DNA of 62,854 bases from Chromera velia. Taxonomy: Eukaryota > Sar > Chromeraceae. The notes below the pieces were generated by a model. The model did no database searches. It saw nothing but the letters and a program-made list of their open reading frames with translations, and had not been told where the DNA came from. The position numbers and the translations under genes were made by a program. The stretch lies in assembly GCA_018398765.1 (NCBI GenBank), contig JAHBMJ010005805.1, positions 3,099 to 65,952 of the forward strand. Reading direction: 5' to 3'. Position 1 is the first letter of the stretch; every line of letters begins with the position of its first letter. Below, piece after piece: positions 22,999-34,669 of the stretch.

Positions 22999-23253
22999 TA
23001 GACAGACAGACAGACTATATGTTTCAGACAGACAGACAGACTATATGTTTCTTCTTCTCCCTTCTTTTCTTCATGAACACAATAGACAGACAGACAGACA
23101 GACAGACTATATGTTTCTCCTTCTTCTCCCTCTTTTTCTTCATGAACACCACAGACAAAAAGACAGACAGACAGACAGACAGACAGACTATATGTTTCAG
23201 ACAGACAGACAGACTATATGTTTCTTCTTCCCCTTCTTTTCTTCATGAACACA

Positions 23254-23284
<31 letters not shown>

Positions 23285-23640
23285 ATATTGTCTTTTCTTT
23301 ACTTTTTCGCTTCCTTTCTTCCCGACAGAAAAAACTATATCGTCTTTTCTTTACTTTACTTTTTCGCTTCCTTTCTTTCCGACAGACAAACTGTATCGTC
23401 TTTTCTTTACGTTGCTTTTTCGCTTCCTTTCTTTCCGACAGACTATATGTTTCTTCTTCTCCTTCCTTTTCTTCATGAACAGACAGACAGACAGACTATA
23501 TCGTCTTTTCTTCACTTCACTTTTTCCGAATCGCTTCCCACAGACAGATAGATGGAGAGACAGATAGACAGACTGTATGGTTTCGTCTTCTCCCTCTTTT
23601 TCTTCATGAACACAACAGACAAAAAGAAAGAAAGAACAAA
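22590..23640. repeat. (CAGA)n satellite with a recurring 40-bp segment
   Basis: (CAGA)n blocks alternate with a conserved segment that begins CTATATGTTTCTTCTTCT and ends TTTCTTCATGAACA. The segment appears at about 22710, 22891, 23038, 23106 and 23213, and once more near 23862. A second segment type (TATCGTCTTTTCTTTAC then TTTTTCGCTTCCTTTC) recurs at 23284-23440. Open frames across it are QTDRQTD repeats and not genes. Confidence 0.85.
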
Positions 23641-23673
23641 GACAAAAGAACAAAACCAACAATCATACAGCGT

Positions 23674-23792
23674 GGGCAGGGCGCCCGAAAGGTGAGAGTT
23701 AAGCGCCCCTTGCCTCTCCACCTCCCGACAGACTTTCACGTGATCAGTGGGTTCACACGTTAATCCTCTGCTGCTTCCATTGAAGACAAGAG
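23674..23792. repeat. Dispersed repeat, copy 2 (hairpin-forming)
   Basis: This is the partner of 4998-5114. The sequence AGGGCG pairs with CGCCCC about 20 bases downstream, and copy 1 keeps the pairing with different bases. CACGTGATC and the CTGCTGCTTCCA-AAGACAAGAG block are shared. It is embedded in the CAGA satellite. Confidence 0.5.
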
Positions 23793-23824
23793 AGAGAAGA
23801 AAAGAAGACAAGACAGGACAGGAA

Positions 23825-23860
<36 letters not shown>

Positions 23861-23980
23861 TATATGTTTCTTCCTCCCTTCTTCTCTTCATGAACACAGC
23901 AGAATGGCAAAAGAAGTACGAGAGCAAAAGTACTGATGACTGGCAGGTACAATCAAGCGAACGACACACACCCACACACA

Positions 23981-24019
<39 letters not shown>

Positions 24020-24027
24020 ACACATAC

Positions 24028-24097
<70 letters not shown>

Positions 24098-24100
24098 ATA
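23825..24100. repeat. (CAGA)n and (CA)n microsatellites
   Basis: A CAGA run at about 23828-23861 and a (CA)n/(CATA)n run at about 23965-24095. No coding capacity beyond repeat frames. Confidence 0.9.
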
Positions 24101-24795
24101 CACACCAGAGAGAGAAAAAGGCCCGGAGAGCGAGGGAGAGACTAACTCTTTGATACACCAAGGAAGAAGGAAAGGGGGCCATAGAATGACCCATGTTGAC
24201 AGGCTGATAGAAAGTGTGTGAAGGAAGCTTTGTTTCTAAGAGATAGTGCTGCTGGAGAGGAACAGAGGAAAACTTGAAAAGAAAAGAAACCGCGACGAGA
24301 AAAAAGCCTGCAGAAAAAACAAGACTGCCCCCCTCAAAAGCCCGTCTACTCATGGGGACTCTCTGGAAAAAGTACTAACATACAACTCCACGGCGACCAA
24401 GGAGGAGAAGTATTCTGGAAGAAAGCATAGTTGTGTACAAGAATCAGGACACAACGATTACTCCGAAGTGTCCAAAAGCTAATTTTTCGGCTTGTTCCTC
24501 TTCTCCTAGACAGACCAACATGCATACGTATGGATCTACTCGGACAAAAGTTGCCAACCCCACGACCTGCATAACACCCAAACCAAGGACTCCTGCGATT
24601 GACTGGCAGAAGCAGGAATACACAGGACCTCATTGAGTGGTCCCACAGGGCCGGACTCAACCACCGTGCCCCCACCTTTCGACCTACCTTCCCTCTCTAC
24701 TTTTCTTGGGCCTAGTCTGATTGACAGGAAAGCCAAACAGTCCAACCCATTGACTTTTTCAGCCACCCCCCCAACGAACGCACACCCGCTTCGCT
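24101..24795. other. 3' flank of the SF-assemblin gene
   Basis: No gene is recognised. The portion next to 24796 should contain the 3' UTR of the minus-strand SF-assemblin gene. No clear polyadenylation signal was found. Confidence 0.4.
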
Positions 24796-25650
24796 TCATC
24801 GAGTATTCGCCCCCCTAAGGCACTTATGCAGAACGTTGGTGTAGTGGTTGATGGACTGAACGATCTCATCGTCCGCTTGCTCACGTGACTGTGTGCAGAG
24901 CGCGAGACCGTTCTTCAGAGCGCTGAGCTCTTCCAACGTGAATCCCCTGAATTGTTCTTCCACAGAACTGTCAATGCGAGCAAGACCCTCGATCTCCCTC
25001 CGCACAAGCTCCAGCTGCTCCTCCATCAATCTCATTTCTGTCTCAAATTTGGCGTCTGTCGAGAATTCGATCTCAGACAAACGCTTGAGAAGGTGCGCAT
25101 CTCTCTCCTCCCTCTGCTTTCTCTCAGCCTCCCAGGCCGAACGGAGATCCTCTGCCTGTTTTCGCATGTTCGCGACGTCAGAGGAAAGCTTAGAGGGAAT
25201 GTCACCCTTGATCTGGGAAAGACCATTCTCAAGAGCACTGCAACGATGGAGGAGGGCGTCTATGGCCACTGCAATCTTCTGCAGCTGGTGGTGCACCTTC
25301 TGTTGCAGTCGTTCGAACATTTGGTTGGCCATTTTCTCTGTCAACTGTTGCAGAGTCTTGTTCGCTTCGACCCTTCTTTTGATCTCTGCATTCATCGCTT
25401 TTTCGAGTCGCACAAGGGACTCTGTCAAGTCCCCGAATCGTTTCTCTGACACCTGCTTTCTCCTCACTGCTTCGTCCTCAATTGTCTTGTCAAAGCCGAT
25501 GAAACGCTCTCCAACGGAGATCAACTGTCCTCTCAGCTTGTCAGATCTGAACCCCCCCCCTGTGGTAACTCCCGGTGTTGTGCCACTATCCTGATTGTAC
25601 ACCATACTGGCACTGTAGGCGTGTTCAGACGGGTACGCTGGCTCTTGCAT
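24796..25650 (-). CDS. SFA: SF-assemblin (striated fibre protein), 284 aa
   Basis: A single-exon frame of 284 residues starts at the ATG at 25650 (MQEPAYPSEHAYSASMVYN). The frame continues upstream to a non-ATG codon at 25704 that I do not use. After a short non-helical head with Ser/Pro/Thr and Gly-rich GGGFRS comes a continuous alpha-helical coiled coil. It opens with DKLRGQLISVGERFIGFDKTIEDE and RKQVSEKRFGDLTESL, characteristic of SF-assemblin/beta-giardin proteins. Length matches the family (about 270-300 aa). SF-assemblins form 2-nm filaments of striated rootlet fibres at basal bodies; in apicomplexans they link the centrosome to daughter-cell assembly. The protein is cytosolic, with no signal or membrane segment. 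It is divergently paired with the SEC1-like gene starting at 26287. Confidence 0.92.
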   Translation of the reverse strand: MQEPAYPSEHAYSASMVYNQDSGTTPGVTTGGGFRSDKLRGQLISVGERFIGFDKTIEDEAVRRKQVSEKRFGDLTESLVRLEKAMNAEIKRRVEANKTLQQLTEKMANQMFERLQQKVHHQLQKIAVAIDALLHRCSALENGLSQIKGDIPSKLSSDVANMRKQAEDLRSAWEAERKQREERDAHLLKRLSEIEFSTDAKFETEMRLMEEQLELVRREIEGLARIDSSVEEQFRGFTLEELSALKNGLALCTQSREQADDEIVQSINHYTNVLHKCLRGANTR

Positions 25651-26286
25651 GGCGCTGAGCGGAAGGGTTTCTGTGTCAACAACAGATGAATCCACCAGCA
25701 ACACCTAACGCTGAGTCTGAGTCAAACAAGACAAACGAATCGCACTCTTCTACTCTGCCAAGGCCGCAGTCTGACAGAAAGTGACTGGTATGCCTTTTCA
25801 CTTCGAGCTGGCTTTACAGATTGTGCTGGGACCAGCTCTTCAACACTCGAGAATATATTTAATCAGAATACACATGAATAGACTCGCATATATAATGCAT
25901 CCCATCCATGAGTCGCGAATCGCGATACACCGCGCGAATGCAGCGGGCCGCGCGCGCGGGCTGCATGCGGGGCCGCGGCCCGTTTGGCGGCCCCGGCGCG
26001 GGGCCGCGGCTGCATGTCGAAGGTCAAATTCACTCAATGGCACTCACGCATCAGCCAGGGTCAGGAGGGCGAGTTAAGGACATTCGCACAGTCGATCACG
26101 TATGCAGTGAGTTAGAAAGGGACGCTTCGCAAACCTGCCTGGTGACTCATCCAAGGCCGAAGGCCGTGCGTTAGCCAGCGTTGGCCAAAGAGAGGACTCG
26201 TTCAGCACAGCGCAGATTCGGATTACCGATACGGGGTCCCTTGAATCCGTCATCACGACTCTCTGTTCACCTGAGTGAATGCAACC
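25651..26286. promoter_or_regulatory. GC-rich bidirectional promoter region
   Basis: About 636 bp lie between the divergent start codons of SF-assemblin and the SEC1-like gene. A CpG-dense core at 25918-26020 (CGCGCGCGGG, GGCCGCGGCC) carries TGCATGCGG at 25962-25970 and TGCATG at 26011-26016. This resembles the GC-rich, TGCATG-bearing segment upstream of the Orai-like gene. Promoter activity is inferred. Confidence 0.45.
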
Positions 26287-29200
26287 ATGAGCAAGAAAGG
26301 GAACAGCCTGAAGGAGATGTGCAAGAGGCGTCAGTCCACATCAAGTGCCCCACCGAGTTGAAGCTCAAGGGTGCCGTGCTCAGTCTGTGTCTGCTGTGTC
26401 CACCTCTCTCCATGCAGGCATCATCGAAGAGATGGTGCGCCCCACGCACGGCAGCGAGGAGTACATAGCGATGATAGTGGACGACAAGACCTTGAAGGTC
26501 CTCAACTGCTGCTGCAAGGTGTCAGACATACTGGAAGAGGGCGTTACAGGTGGGTGGTGTTCGGGGAGGGGGGGACAGATGTGGACATCACGACGCCTGA
26601 CTCGTTTGTGTCCCCTCTTTCTCTGTGCAGTCGTGGAGAAGATCGACAAGAAGAGACAGCCCCTTCCTGAACTAGATGCTCTCTACTTTCTGTCTCCTGA
26701 CAACCACTCTGTGAAGCTCCTTCTTGAGGTGAGTCAAGGATGTGATTGCCGTCTCGTCTTGTCAAGAGGATCCTGCTGCACTGTACACCCATTCTCTGCC
26801 TCCCACGTAGGGCGAGAGAGATGCCCATGACAGCTCTTTGGTACATTCGCTCTGCACTGCTTGTCCCATCTGAGCAGGCAGATAGGACTCAGGGACACGA
26901 GTGTACAGAAAGGTTCTTCTTCCTGTCCTTGCCGTCATGCTTGCAGGACTTCGCAAACGAGAAGCGACCCCAGCACCGGCACGTGCACATATTTTTCTCA
27001 TCGCCACTTGGTCAGCCAGGAGAAGACAGGGGGCAGGTTTTGACAGGGGTCGCTGGGACAGAAGTCAATCCGCATGTTTTCTGAGAATGTGTTTTTTCCC
27101 TTTGCCTTCGCACTGCAGCTGTCCTCTTTGCTCCCCCTTTTGCCGTGTCGGGGTTCACGTGTCAGCTTGCGAGGTGCTCCAGGCATGTGTAGATTGCCGC
27201 TTGTCTGCCGTTTGTCTTGTCTTTTACTTATCCGTCTCCTAATGCCTCCGTCGCCGATGCGCGTCGGGTCAGCGGATTGACAGAGTAGGTAAGTGAGGAG
27301 TGGGTGGGTGGGCAGATGAAATTACACATGAACTTATCGGCATAGATTCAATGACTCGACGAATGTGTGCAGGGGAGGAATCTTCCCACATGGAGAAAAT
27401 TGCGGCGAACCCCCGGCTCTTCCCTCGAATCAAAACGTTCATGGAGATGAATCTCAACTTCGCTGGTAGGTTCGTTGGAAAGCGAGGAGATCAGAGGAGA
27501 TAAATCGAATAGGCTCGAATTCAAAGGGGAATGAAAAAGATGTGCCCCTCCCCCAAACTTGGTGAGCTCTTTCTTTTGCGTAGTGCAATACGTAAGAAAC
27601 AAGGCGTTTGCTTCCCCAGCGTCTTGCACCTTATGGCAATTTTCTCCTTTGACGTCTTCTGATCATTTGTCTCTGTGTGTGTGAATGTACGCGTGTACCG
27701 TTCCGCTTGGTTTTTGTTTATTTGTTTGTCTGGATGGGTGCAGCGTATGAGAGCAGAACGTTCCATTTTGACTCCCCACGATCCCTCATCGAACTCTTTC
27801 CCCTCACCCACAGAGGATCGGAAGTCCTCAACGATATTGCAGACAAGGTCGGTCGGTCAGTGGGTCGGTAGGCAGGGGCATAGACAGGCATTGAAAGAGG
27901 GGGGCAAACAAGAAGAGCTCGGGGGTTGAGGGCTTTCTGTGGGTGAAAATTCTTGTGCGAAAAGAAAGTGAGAAGGGGGAAGAGAAAAAAGAAGCAAAGA
28001 CGCACTCAGTCGGACCATGTGGCCCTCCGCACGTGTCTCTCTTGGATCTTGACTCTTCTTTTCTTTTCCTGTGGATGCCTCTGGCTGTGTGTGTGCAGAT
28101 TCTGGCCGTGTGCGCCACCCTGGGAGAGAAGAGCCCCGAAATTCGGTACCAAACCTCGCCCTTCCCTCCTGCAGGTGCGTCTCGTCTCCGTTCTCTTCTT
28201 CCTTCCTCTGCTCTCCTCACCTTACCTCCGCATGCTCTTTAGAGCCGGACTGACTATTGTGCCAATTTCAGACAGAGGAGTGAGTTGCAAAAGGCAGGAT
28301 TGGTGGATCGAAGTCTTCGCCTGGTGAACTTCCATGTAACCAGCATCTCTGATCACGCGCACTGAACTAGGGTCTGTGCGTGTATGCACACTAACAAGGA
28401 TCGACGTCATTCATTTTCTTCAAGATAAGAGTGTCATTTGCGACTTCAATCATGTGTCTGCAGAACAAATTGCGAGAAACGTCGCCACACGGATTGACAA
28501 CTTCACACGAAACCTTCAGGTGCGCGTCTCTTCCTCTGACGTGCGACATGTGCGTGTATTTGTGCATATGAATGTTTTTTCGGTGCGCGGGGTGCGGGTA
28601 AGGTCAGTCAGGGATGGAGAGACCGTGTCACCAGGGTGCTCCAGTACTCCTTCTCCAGCGTGTCTGCATGGGACGGGTTTCGTGGTTCTTGTTGGGGTGT
28701 GTGTACATTCTTTACCCTTCAGTAGCAGTCTCCCTCCGCACCTGTCCGCTCTTTCATTGCCCCTTTGCTCTCTCCACTCATTTCACGGAAGGCGGAAAAG
28801 CACTTCAATGCCCACCCAAGTCCTGCGTCTTGCATTTTGCTGTCTGTATGAACTTGTGCATGCAGCCCAAGGATGGCAGGTGCACTCTTCTGATTGTGGA
28901 CAGGTGAGTGTCTGTCTCGCTTTTTTTTTTTTTTTTTCTGCTTTTCTCTGTTGTGTTGGTGCCTGTGCCATGGCTGTCTTCCTTCTCCCCTCGACGAATT
29001 TTTTATCCTCTCCTCGTGTCTGGTGTGCTTCTCTATGCCTTGTTTTGTGTGCTTCAGAACCGGAGAGAGATAAGGCAAGTGGTATTCCGTTGCTTCCCTG
29101 TTTTTGCCTGCAGGTCGATTGACCTTGCCACAATGGTCTTGCACGAGTACACATACCAGGTGAGGGGGGGGGGGGCTACGGGCTGGGACGGAGCTGCCGT

Positions 29201-29294
29201 GCAGTCGCATGCGGACACTGCGAAATCTCCGAGGTTTTCTCTTTCTTGTGCTGTCAACACACACACACACGTATATATATATACACACACACAC

Positions 29295-29329
<35 letters not shown>

Positions 29330-32300
29330 TCCAGGATGTGAAGAGATGGATGTTGAATGGGCGGGGGAAAGAGAAGACAGACAGAAGAGGAAGGCAGAAT
29401 ACTTTCTTTCTTCATTTCTTTTTCTGGTACGACTTTTGTGCTTCGACGGTTCCTGTCCCTGTTGTTTTCGTCCGATCTTCTGTCTCTGTGTGATGGGCCA
29501 TGTCATGCGACTTTCAGTTCGATCAGTTCTCTCTGCTGGTCTGTCTGTGGACAGCTTTTCCCCCTGCACCCCCCCCCCCTTTGCGTGCGTGTGTGAGTGC
29601 AGTCGATGGTCTTCGACGTCCTTGAGATTCCTGTTTGTGAACTTCCGGTCAGCCGGCGGGCGGGCGGGCGGGTGGGAGGGTGTGGGTGTGGGTGCTCATG
29701 TTGAGAGAGGTCTTTTCGTTTCCCCTGCTTGGTCATCTTCTTCTCTAATCTTGAGCTCAACCAAGGCGGTAATGAACTGCGCGCTTTCTTGGAAAGATCG
29801 CCCGGCTCGTGGATCTCTTCCATTCGTTCCCAGTTTGATTTGAACTTTCGGTCGGTGGGCTTTTTGAAGAGGACCAGGTGATGTGAATGGCCTCGTTCAT
29901 CCTCACGCTGTCGTTCTTCTTATGGTTGCGTTGAACGTATGTTCTCTCTATGTGTCTTTGCAGCACAAAAAAGAAAAGGAACGCGAAAAGGAAACAACGC
30001 GAGAAAGGAGAAACAGCGCTGTCGGAGACGCACAGGTGGGTGCCTCTGTTTTTGATTTCTCTATGCTCCTTCTTTCTGGTCCCTCCATCATTCTCTTTCT
30101 TGCCATCTCCTCTTATCTACCTATCTTTGTGTGTCAGCATATATGTGCGTGTGTGTGTCTCTGCTTTTCCATTGGTTTAGTCATTCCGCTTTTGCTTCGT
30201 GCTGTGCGTGGATCTGCTGTTTCTGTTCTTTTTTGACACCCGAGCCCTTTGTGTCCTGTTTTGGATATGCAAATTTCCGCTCTTTTGCTGCACGCACGCA
30301 TGCAGGGAGAAAAGGACGGGCAGGCGAAAGAGAAAGCCGACAGGGAGGGAGTCGACGCAGAGGGATACAGACAGGACGATACATTCGAGTGAGTGGGAGG
30401 GTGGGTCAGTAGGTGCGTGGGTGAGTGGGACGGGGGTACGAGCTAGGAGAAACGGGGAGCGAGGGACGGAGTCAGAAAAAGGCCATGCACTCCGAGGGGG
30501 GGCACTGAGATGGATCGCATGACTGAAAGTATCAGAAATGGCCGAGAAAAATCGGTAATAAGTGCAGATTTGTTGAATAGAGAAGAAGGGAGCGTTGATC
30601 GCCACAATGTGCAGAGGATGTTTTTGCTTTTCCGTGTGAGTGTCTCTAATTTCTTTGCGTCAACTGTGCCGCCTCTCTGTGCGGTGAAAATGACGGAATG
30701 ATGTCGTCAAGACACGAAAGTCCGTTGGTGTCGTGTGTCTGCCGTACACTTTGCTCGCTCTTTGTACCGGTATTCTTTCATTTTTTCCGTACACTTGACG
30801 CAAAAATTTGAGTGATACGGCAAACATTCCAAGAACATAGGACTTGCTCATCGATTGGGTGACTTGCTGAGTGATTGTCTAGATGAAAGAGGAAGAGATT
30901 TGACGAGGCGAAGTTGAGTGGTCAGGATACTTGCGAGAATTTGATTCGTGTGGTTCTTGTGCTTGTGCAGATACGACTATACGAATCCAAAAAATCAGAA
31001 GGAAAAGAAAGTGGCGGTCCTGGGAGAACAAGACGACCTGTGGGTGCGATTTCGGTCAGTCAGGTCAAGTGAAGAGAAGGGAATCAAAACGTCCGTCAAG
31101 TTGGGGTGATGTGCGGCAGCGACGGCTGACGGACTGTCGGATTTTGTTATTCCGTTTTTTTGGCCGCATGCCTGCAGGATTCGCTTTACATGGGTTGAGG
31201 GAGTGTGTCTGTGTGCCGTCTGTCTGTCTGAGTCTTTGGTGCGACGTGTGTTCATGACAGCTTGAAGGAGGAACAGCAAAAGGATAACTGTGCGGGCGTT
31301 TCTCTCTCTCTCTCTCTCTCCCTCTGTGTGTGTGTATGTGTGTGTGCAAACAGGCATCTCCACATCTCTGAGGTGTATGAGAACGCGGCAGACGAATTGA
31401 AGGAATTGGCCAACACCAACGTGGTCGCTCGGCTGCATAAGGGCGAGGTTGGTTTTGTTCTTTCGATGGTCTCTCTTTCTCTCCCTCTCTCTGTCTGTAT
31501 CTGTGTCTCTGTCTCTGCCTGCGTCTGTGTATGTCTGCCTGTGTCGGTGCGTCTCTGTTACAAAACGAGGGAAGGGAAAGACATGTGTTGTCTGTCTGTC
31601 TGTCTGTCTGTCTCTGTTTGTTTGTTGAGAGAATGGATCTGCGAGGCAATGAATGAATGATCAGATTAGAATCTGTGTTCCCCTTTCCTGCTTGTCAGAC
31701 GTCTGCTTTCAGTCAGACGGTGTATTCTTTTGTTCAAGGCTTAGCCTGACCGCCCAGGGGTCGAGCATCAGGTCAAGAAAAGTGATTATTTGTGGGTGGG
31801 TCTCTTCCTTTCTACTGGCCAGCTTCTCGTCTTCAGCCCGAACAGCTTTCTTCTTTCTTCTCCTTTGTGGATCTTGCAGAAACTGTCCACAGCAGACACG
31901 GCCGCGGCCATTCGACAGCTGCCGCAGTATCAGGAGACGATTGCGAAGGTGAGGGAGAGCGGAACATGAGAAGAGGAAGGGAATAAAACACGAGAGACAA
32001 AGAAAGTGATCGAAAGAATGGAAAAGGGTCATATGCAGAAACGGATCTGCGGTGGCTTCTTCGAGATCCTCACAAAAAAAGAAAACAAACCGGTACCTTC
32101 TTCCGTCTCTTTCAGTCCCCTTTCCCCCCCTCCGAGTTGCCTGCAGTACTTTGCTCATGTGACGATGAGCGAGCGGTGCTTTGCGGAGTACGAAAGCAGA
32201 CAGCTTGCAAATCTGGGGGAACTGGAACAGGTCAGGGCCAGTCAGTCAGTCAGTCAGTCAGTCAGTGCGTTTGTCTCTATGCCTGTGCGTCTGTCACTTC

Positions 32301-32947
32301 GTTTGTGTGCGTGTTTATTGGACGAAACGGTCTCAGGCCGTCCATCAGTTTGACGGATCAGATTCGAGGAAAATTTCTCTTGGCCATAAAACTGTCATCC
32401 TTCTCCTCCTGCCCTGTCCTGTCTACCTCTTTGTTCATTACTTCAGGATCTCGCGACAGGAGTTGAGAAGGGAGGCCAGCCCATCAAGGACGTCCGGATT
32501 CTCACGGCTCTGTCTGCGTTCCTGTCGTCTCCCACGATCAAGAAGGAAGACAAGTGGAGACTGATCGCGCTCTACTTCCTTATGGTGGGTGGGCGGGAGG
32601 GCAGACGGGTCTTCTCTCCACAGGAAGAGACAGCCGAATATGCAGGGACCGCCTTCCTTTGTGTTTTTTTCATTCACGGACAGAAACTCAAGAAGGCAGC
32701 GATTTTGTTGACTTTCATCCCCCTCTGTCTTTCTCTTCTTCCAATTCCAGTCAGAGTCTGTCTGTGTGAAGGGGCCCTTGTTTTCTTTTTGTGCTGCACG
32801 CATCCTGACTGAGAGGTTCTCCGACAGATAGAAAGAGTTCAGAGCTAAGACTCCTCAGCAGGAAGCGGATGAAAAAGCTTCTTCGACTGGCCTGAATGTT
32901 CTCTTAGCTGCCCCCCCCCCCNCCGCGATCTATGTACGTATGTATGA

Positions 32948-32980
<33 letters not shown>

Positions 32981-34636
32981 TGCGCGCGCAGATGGAAGGG
33001 GTGACTCCCGACGCTCTTGACGAGGTGGGTCGACTGGGAATTAGCCCGTAAGGCCAGACTTGACTCTTCATTCTGACTTCCCGTTCCACTCGCAGCCTTA
33101 CAGACACGCTCCTCCTCCTTTTTTTTTCTTTGTCGGGCTGACAGAGAAAAGGGGAAATGGTAGAAAGAAACGAATGCCCCCCATCTTGCTTGTGGGACCT
33201 TCCTTGTCTTTTGGTCCTCTCCTTTCGTTCCCCCCTGTGGTCTCTTATCCCCCCTTCCTTCTCCATTGTTTCTTATCCCCCCCCCCGACCTTTGGTTTGC
33301 AGATGCTGGACAGAGCCAACCTGACGCTGGAACAGAAGGCGGCAATGAAAAAACTGGTCAAATGTAAGTTGCTGTACTCAAAGAAAGCCAAACCAAAGCC
33401 GTCTCTGGGCGACTGTGCGCTGTCGGGCGGTGATGTGAGGACATTAGATTTTGCTTGTCTGCGTCGTTCGTTTCTCGAGTAAAGGAGAGAGACCGCACTT
33501 TTTATTAAAGGAAGGCGATTTGTGTCTCTCACGACAATATTTTATTTTGCGGGGGTACTTGATGCCCCTGTTTATCTTTGTGTTGTGTGTAAGAAAAGTG
33601 GAGTGTTAACGCATGTGCATCCGTCCTGCTTACCCGCGTGCGTGCAGTGAAACTTCACGAGTCAGAGGATGCAGGGCCGGTGAGTAAGTGAGTGAGTGAG
33701 TGAGTGAGTGAAACAGACTTTGTTGCATCCATCTGCCGTCTCCTGTTGCATTCTCAGATCAGAAATCTTGTATTATCGCGCTCAGTGATTTCCAGCCCTC
33801 CGGAAAAAAACTTATCATCTCCCGAAACTTTCCCAGGCACGATTTGCCAGGTTTCGCGCGCCCGAAATCTGTCCTTCATCCCTCCGTGGCCCTTTCTCTC
33901 CCTCGCTCTCCTCATCGTCTCTGTTTGGGCGGGCGTGCAATTCTTTTATGAGGGTTTCGATCTATTTCGGCAGCACTCTGTCTTAGCCTGCCTGTGATTT
34001 TCTTCGTTTGGTTTCTGCGCATCAACTTCCTGTGCCTGCAGTCCGGCAAACCGAGCAGTCGCGTCGACAAAGACAGACAAAATCATTTCAAGCAGGTCGG
34101 TTAGTCAGCTGCTCTGCTCTTTTCTCTTTGCCTCTTCACACGAAAACTTTGCAGAAAGGTGCTTAGAGGGATGTAGAGGGGAAGAGACGAATGAATGAAT
34201 CCTAGAACGAAAGAAAGTGCGCCTGTCTCTCGCAAATTGAAGCAGACATTTCCCCTGAAGTCTGCGAGAGGCATTTATTGTGTTTCAGTGGTGCCAGAGG
34301 ACGGAGCGCCTGGTGCATGTGTGTGGGGTGTCTGAACCAGAAAAGATTTTTTCTCCTGGTTTTTTTATTCCGGCAATTGCATTCACTTCCTCGCTGTGTT
34401 TGCTTTCCATTTTTTTCTCTCTCTCTGAAGTTTGGTCTCGCAGCATTGCGAAGTTGAGGTAAGGTGAATTCTTCTGTTTCTGCCGTTTTCTCTTTTTTTC
34501 TTCTTTCTGTTGTCTGTCTCTCTTCATGCAGAGAGCGCGGAGAGAGGACATCTTTGAACTTTCGCGGTTTGAACCTGTGTTGAAAGGGGTACTCGAGGTC
34601 AGTCAGTCCGTTGGATGATTGACGGTGCAGTGTGTT

Positions 34637-34669
<33 letters not shown>

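Noticed and set aside
22590-23480. CRISPR-like alternation of repeat and spacer
   Set aside because: The blocks are CAGA microsatellite and a conserved segment of varying spacing in a eukaryotic genome; there are no cas genes and no unique spacers.
22842-23567. Open frame of 241 codons in the CAGA satellite
   Set aside because: It is a QTDRQTD-type translation of a tandem repeat with no gene structure.
28908-29843. Open frame of 311 codons within the SEC1-like gene
   Set aside because: It is read-through of introns around real exons; the in-phase exon chain explains the coding parts.
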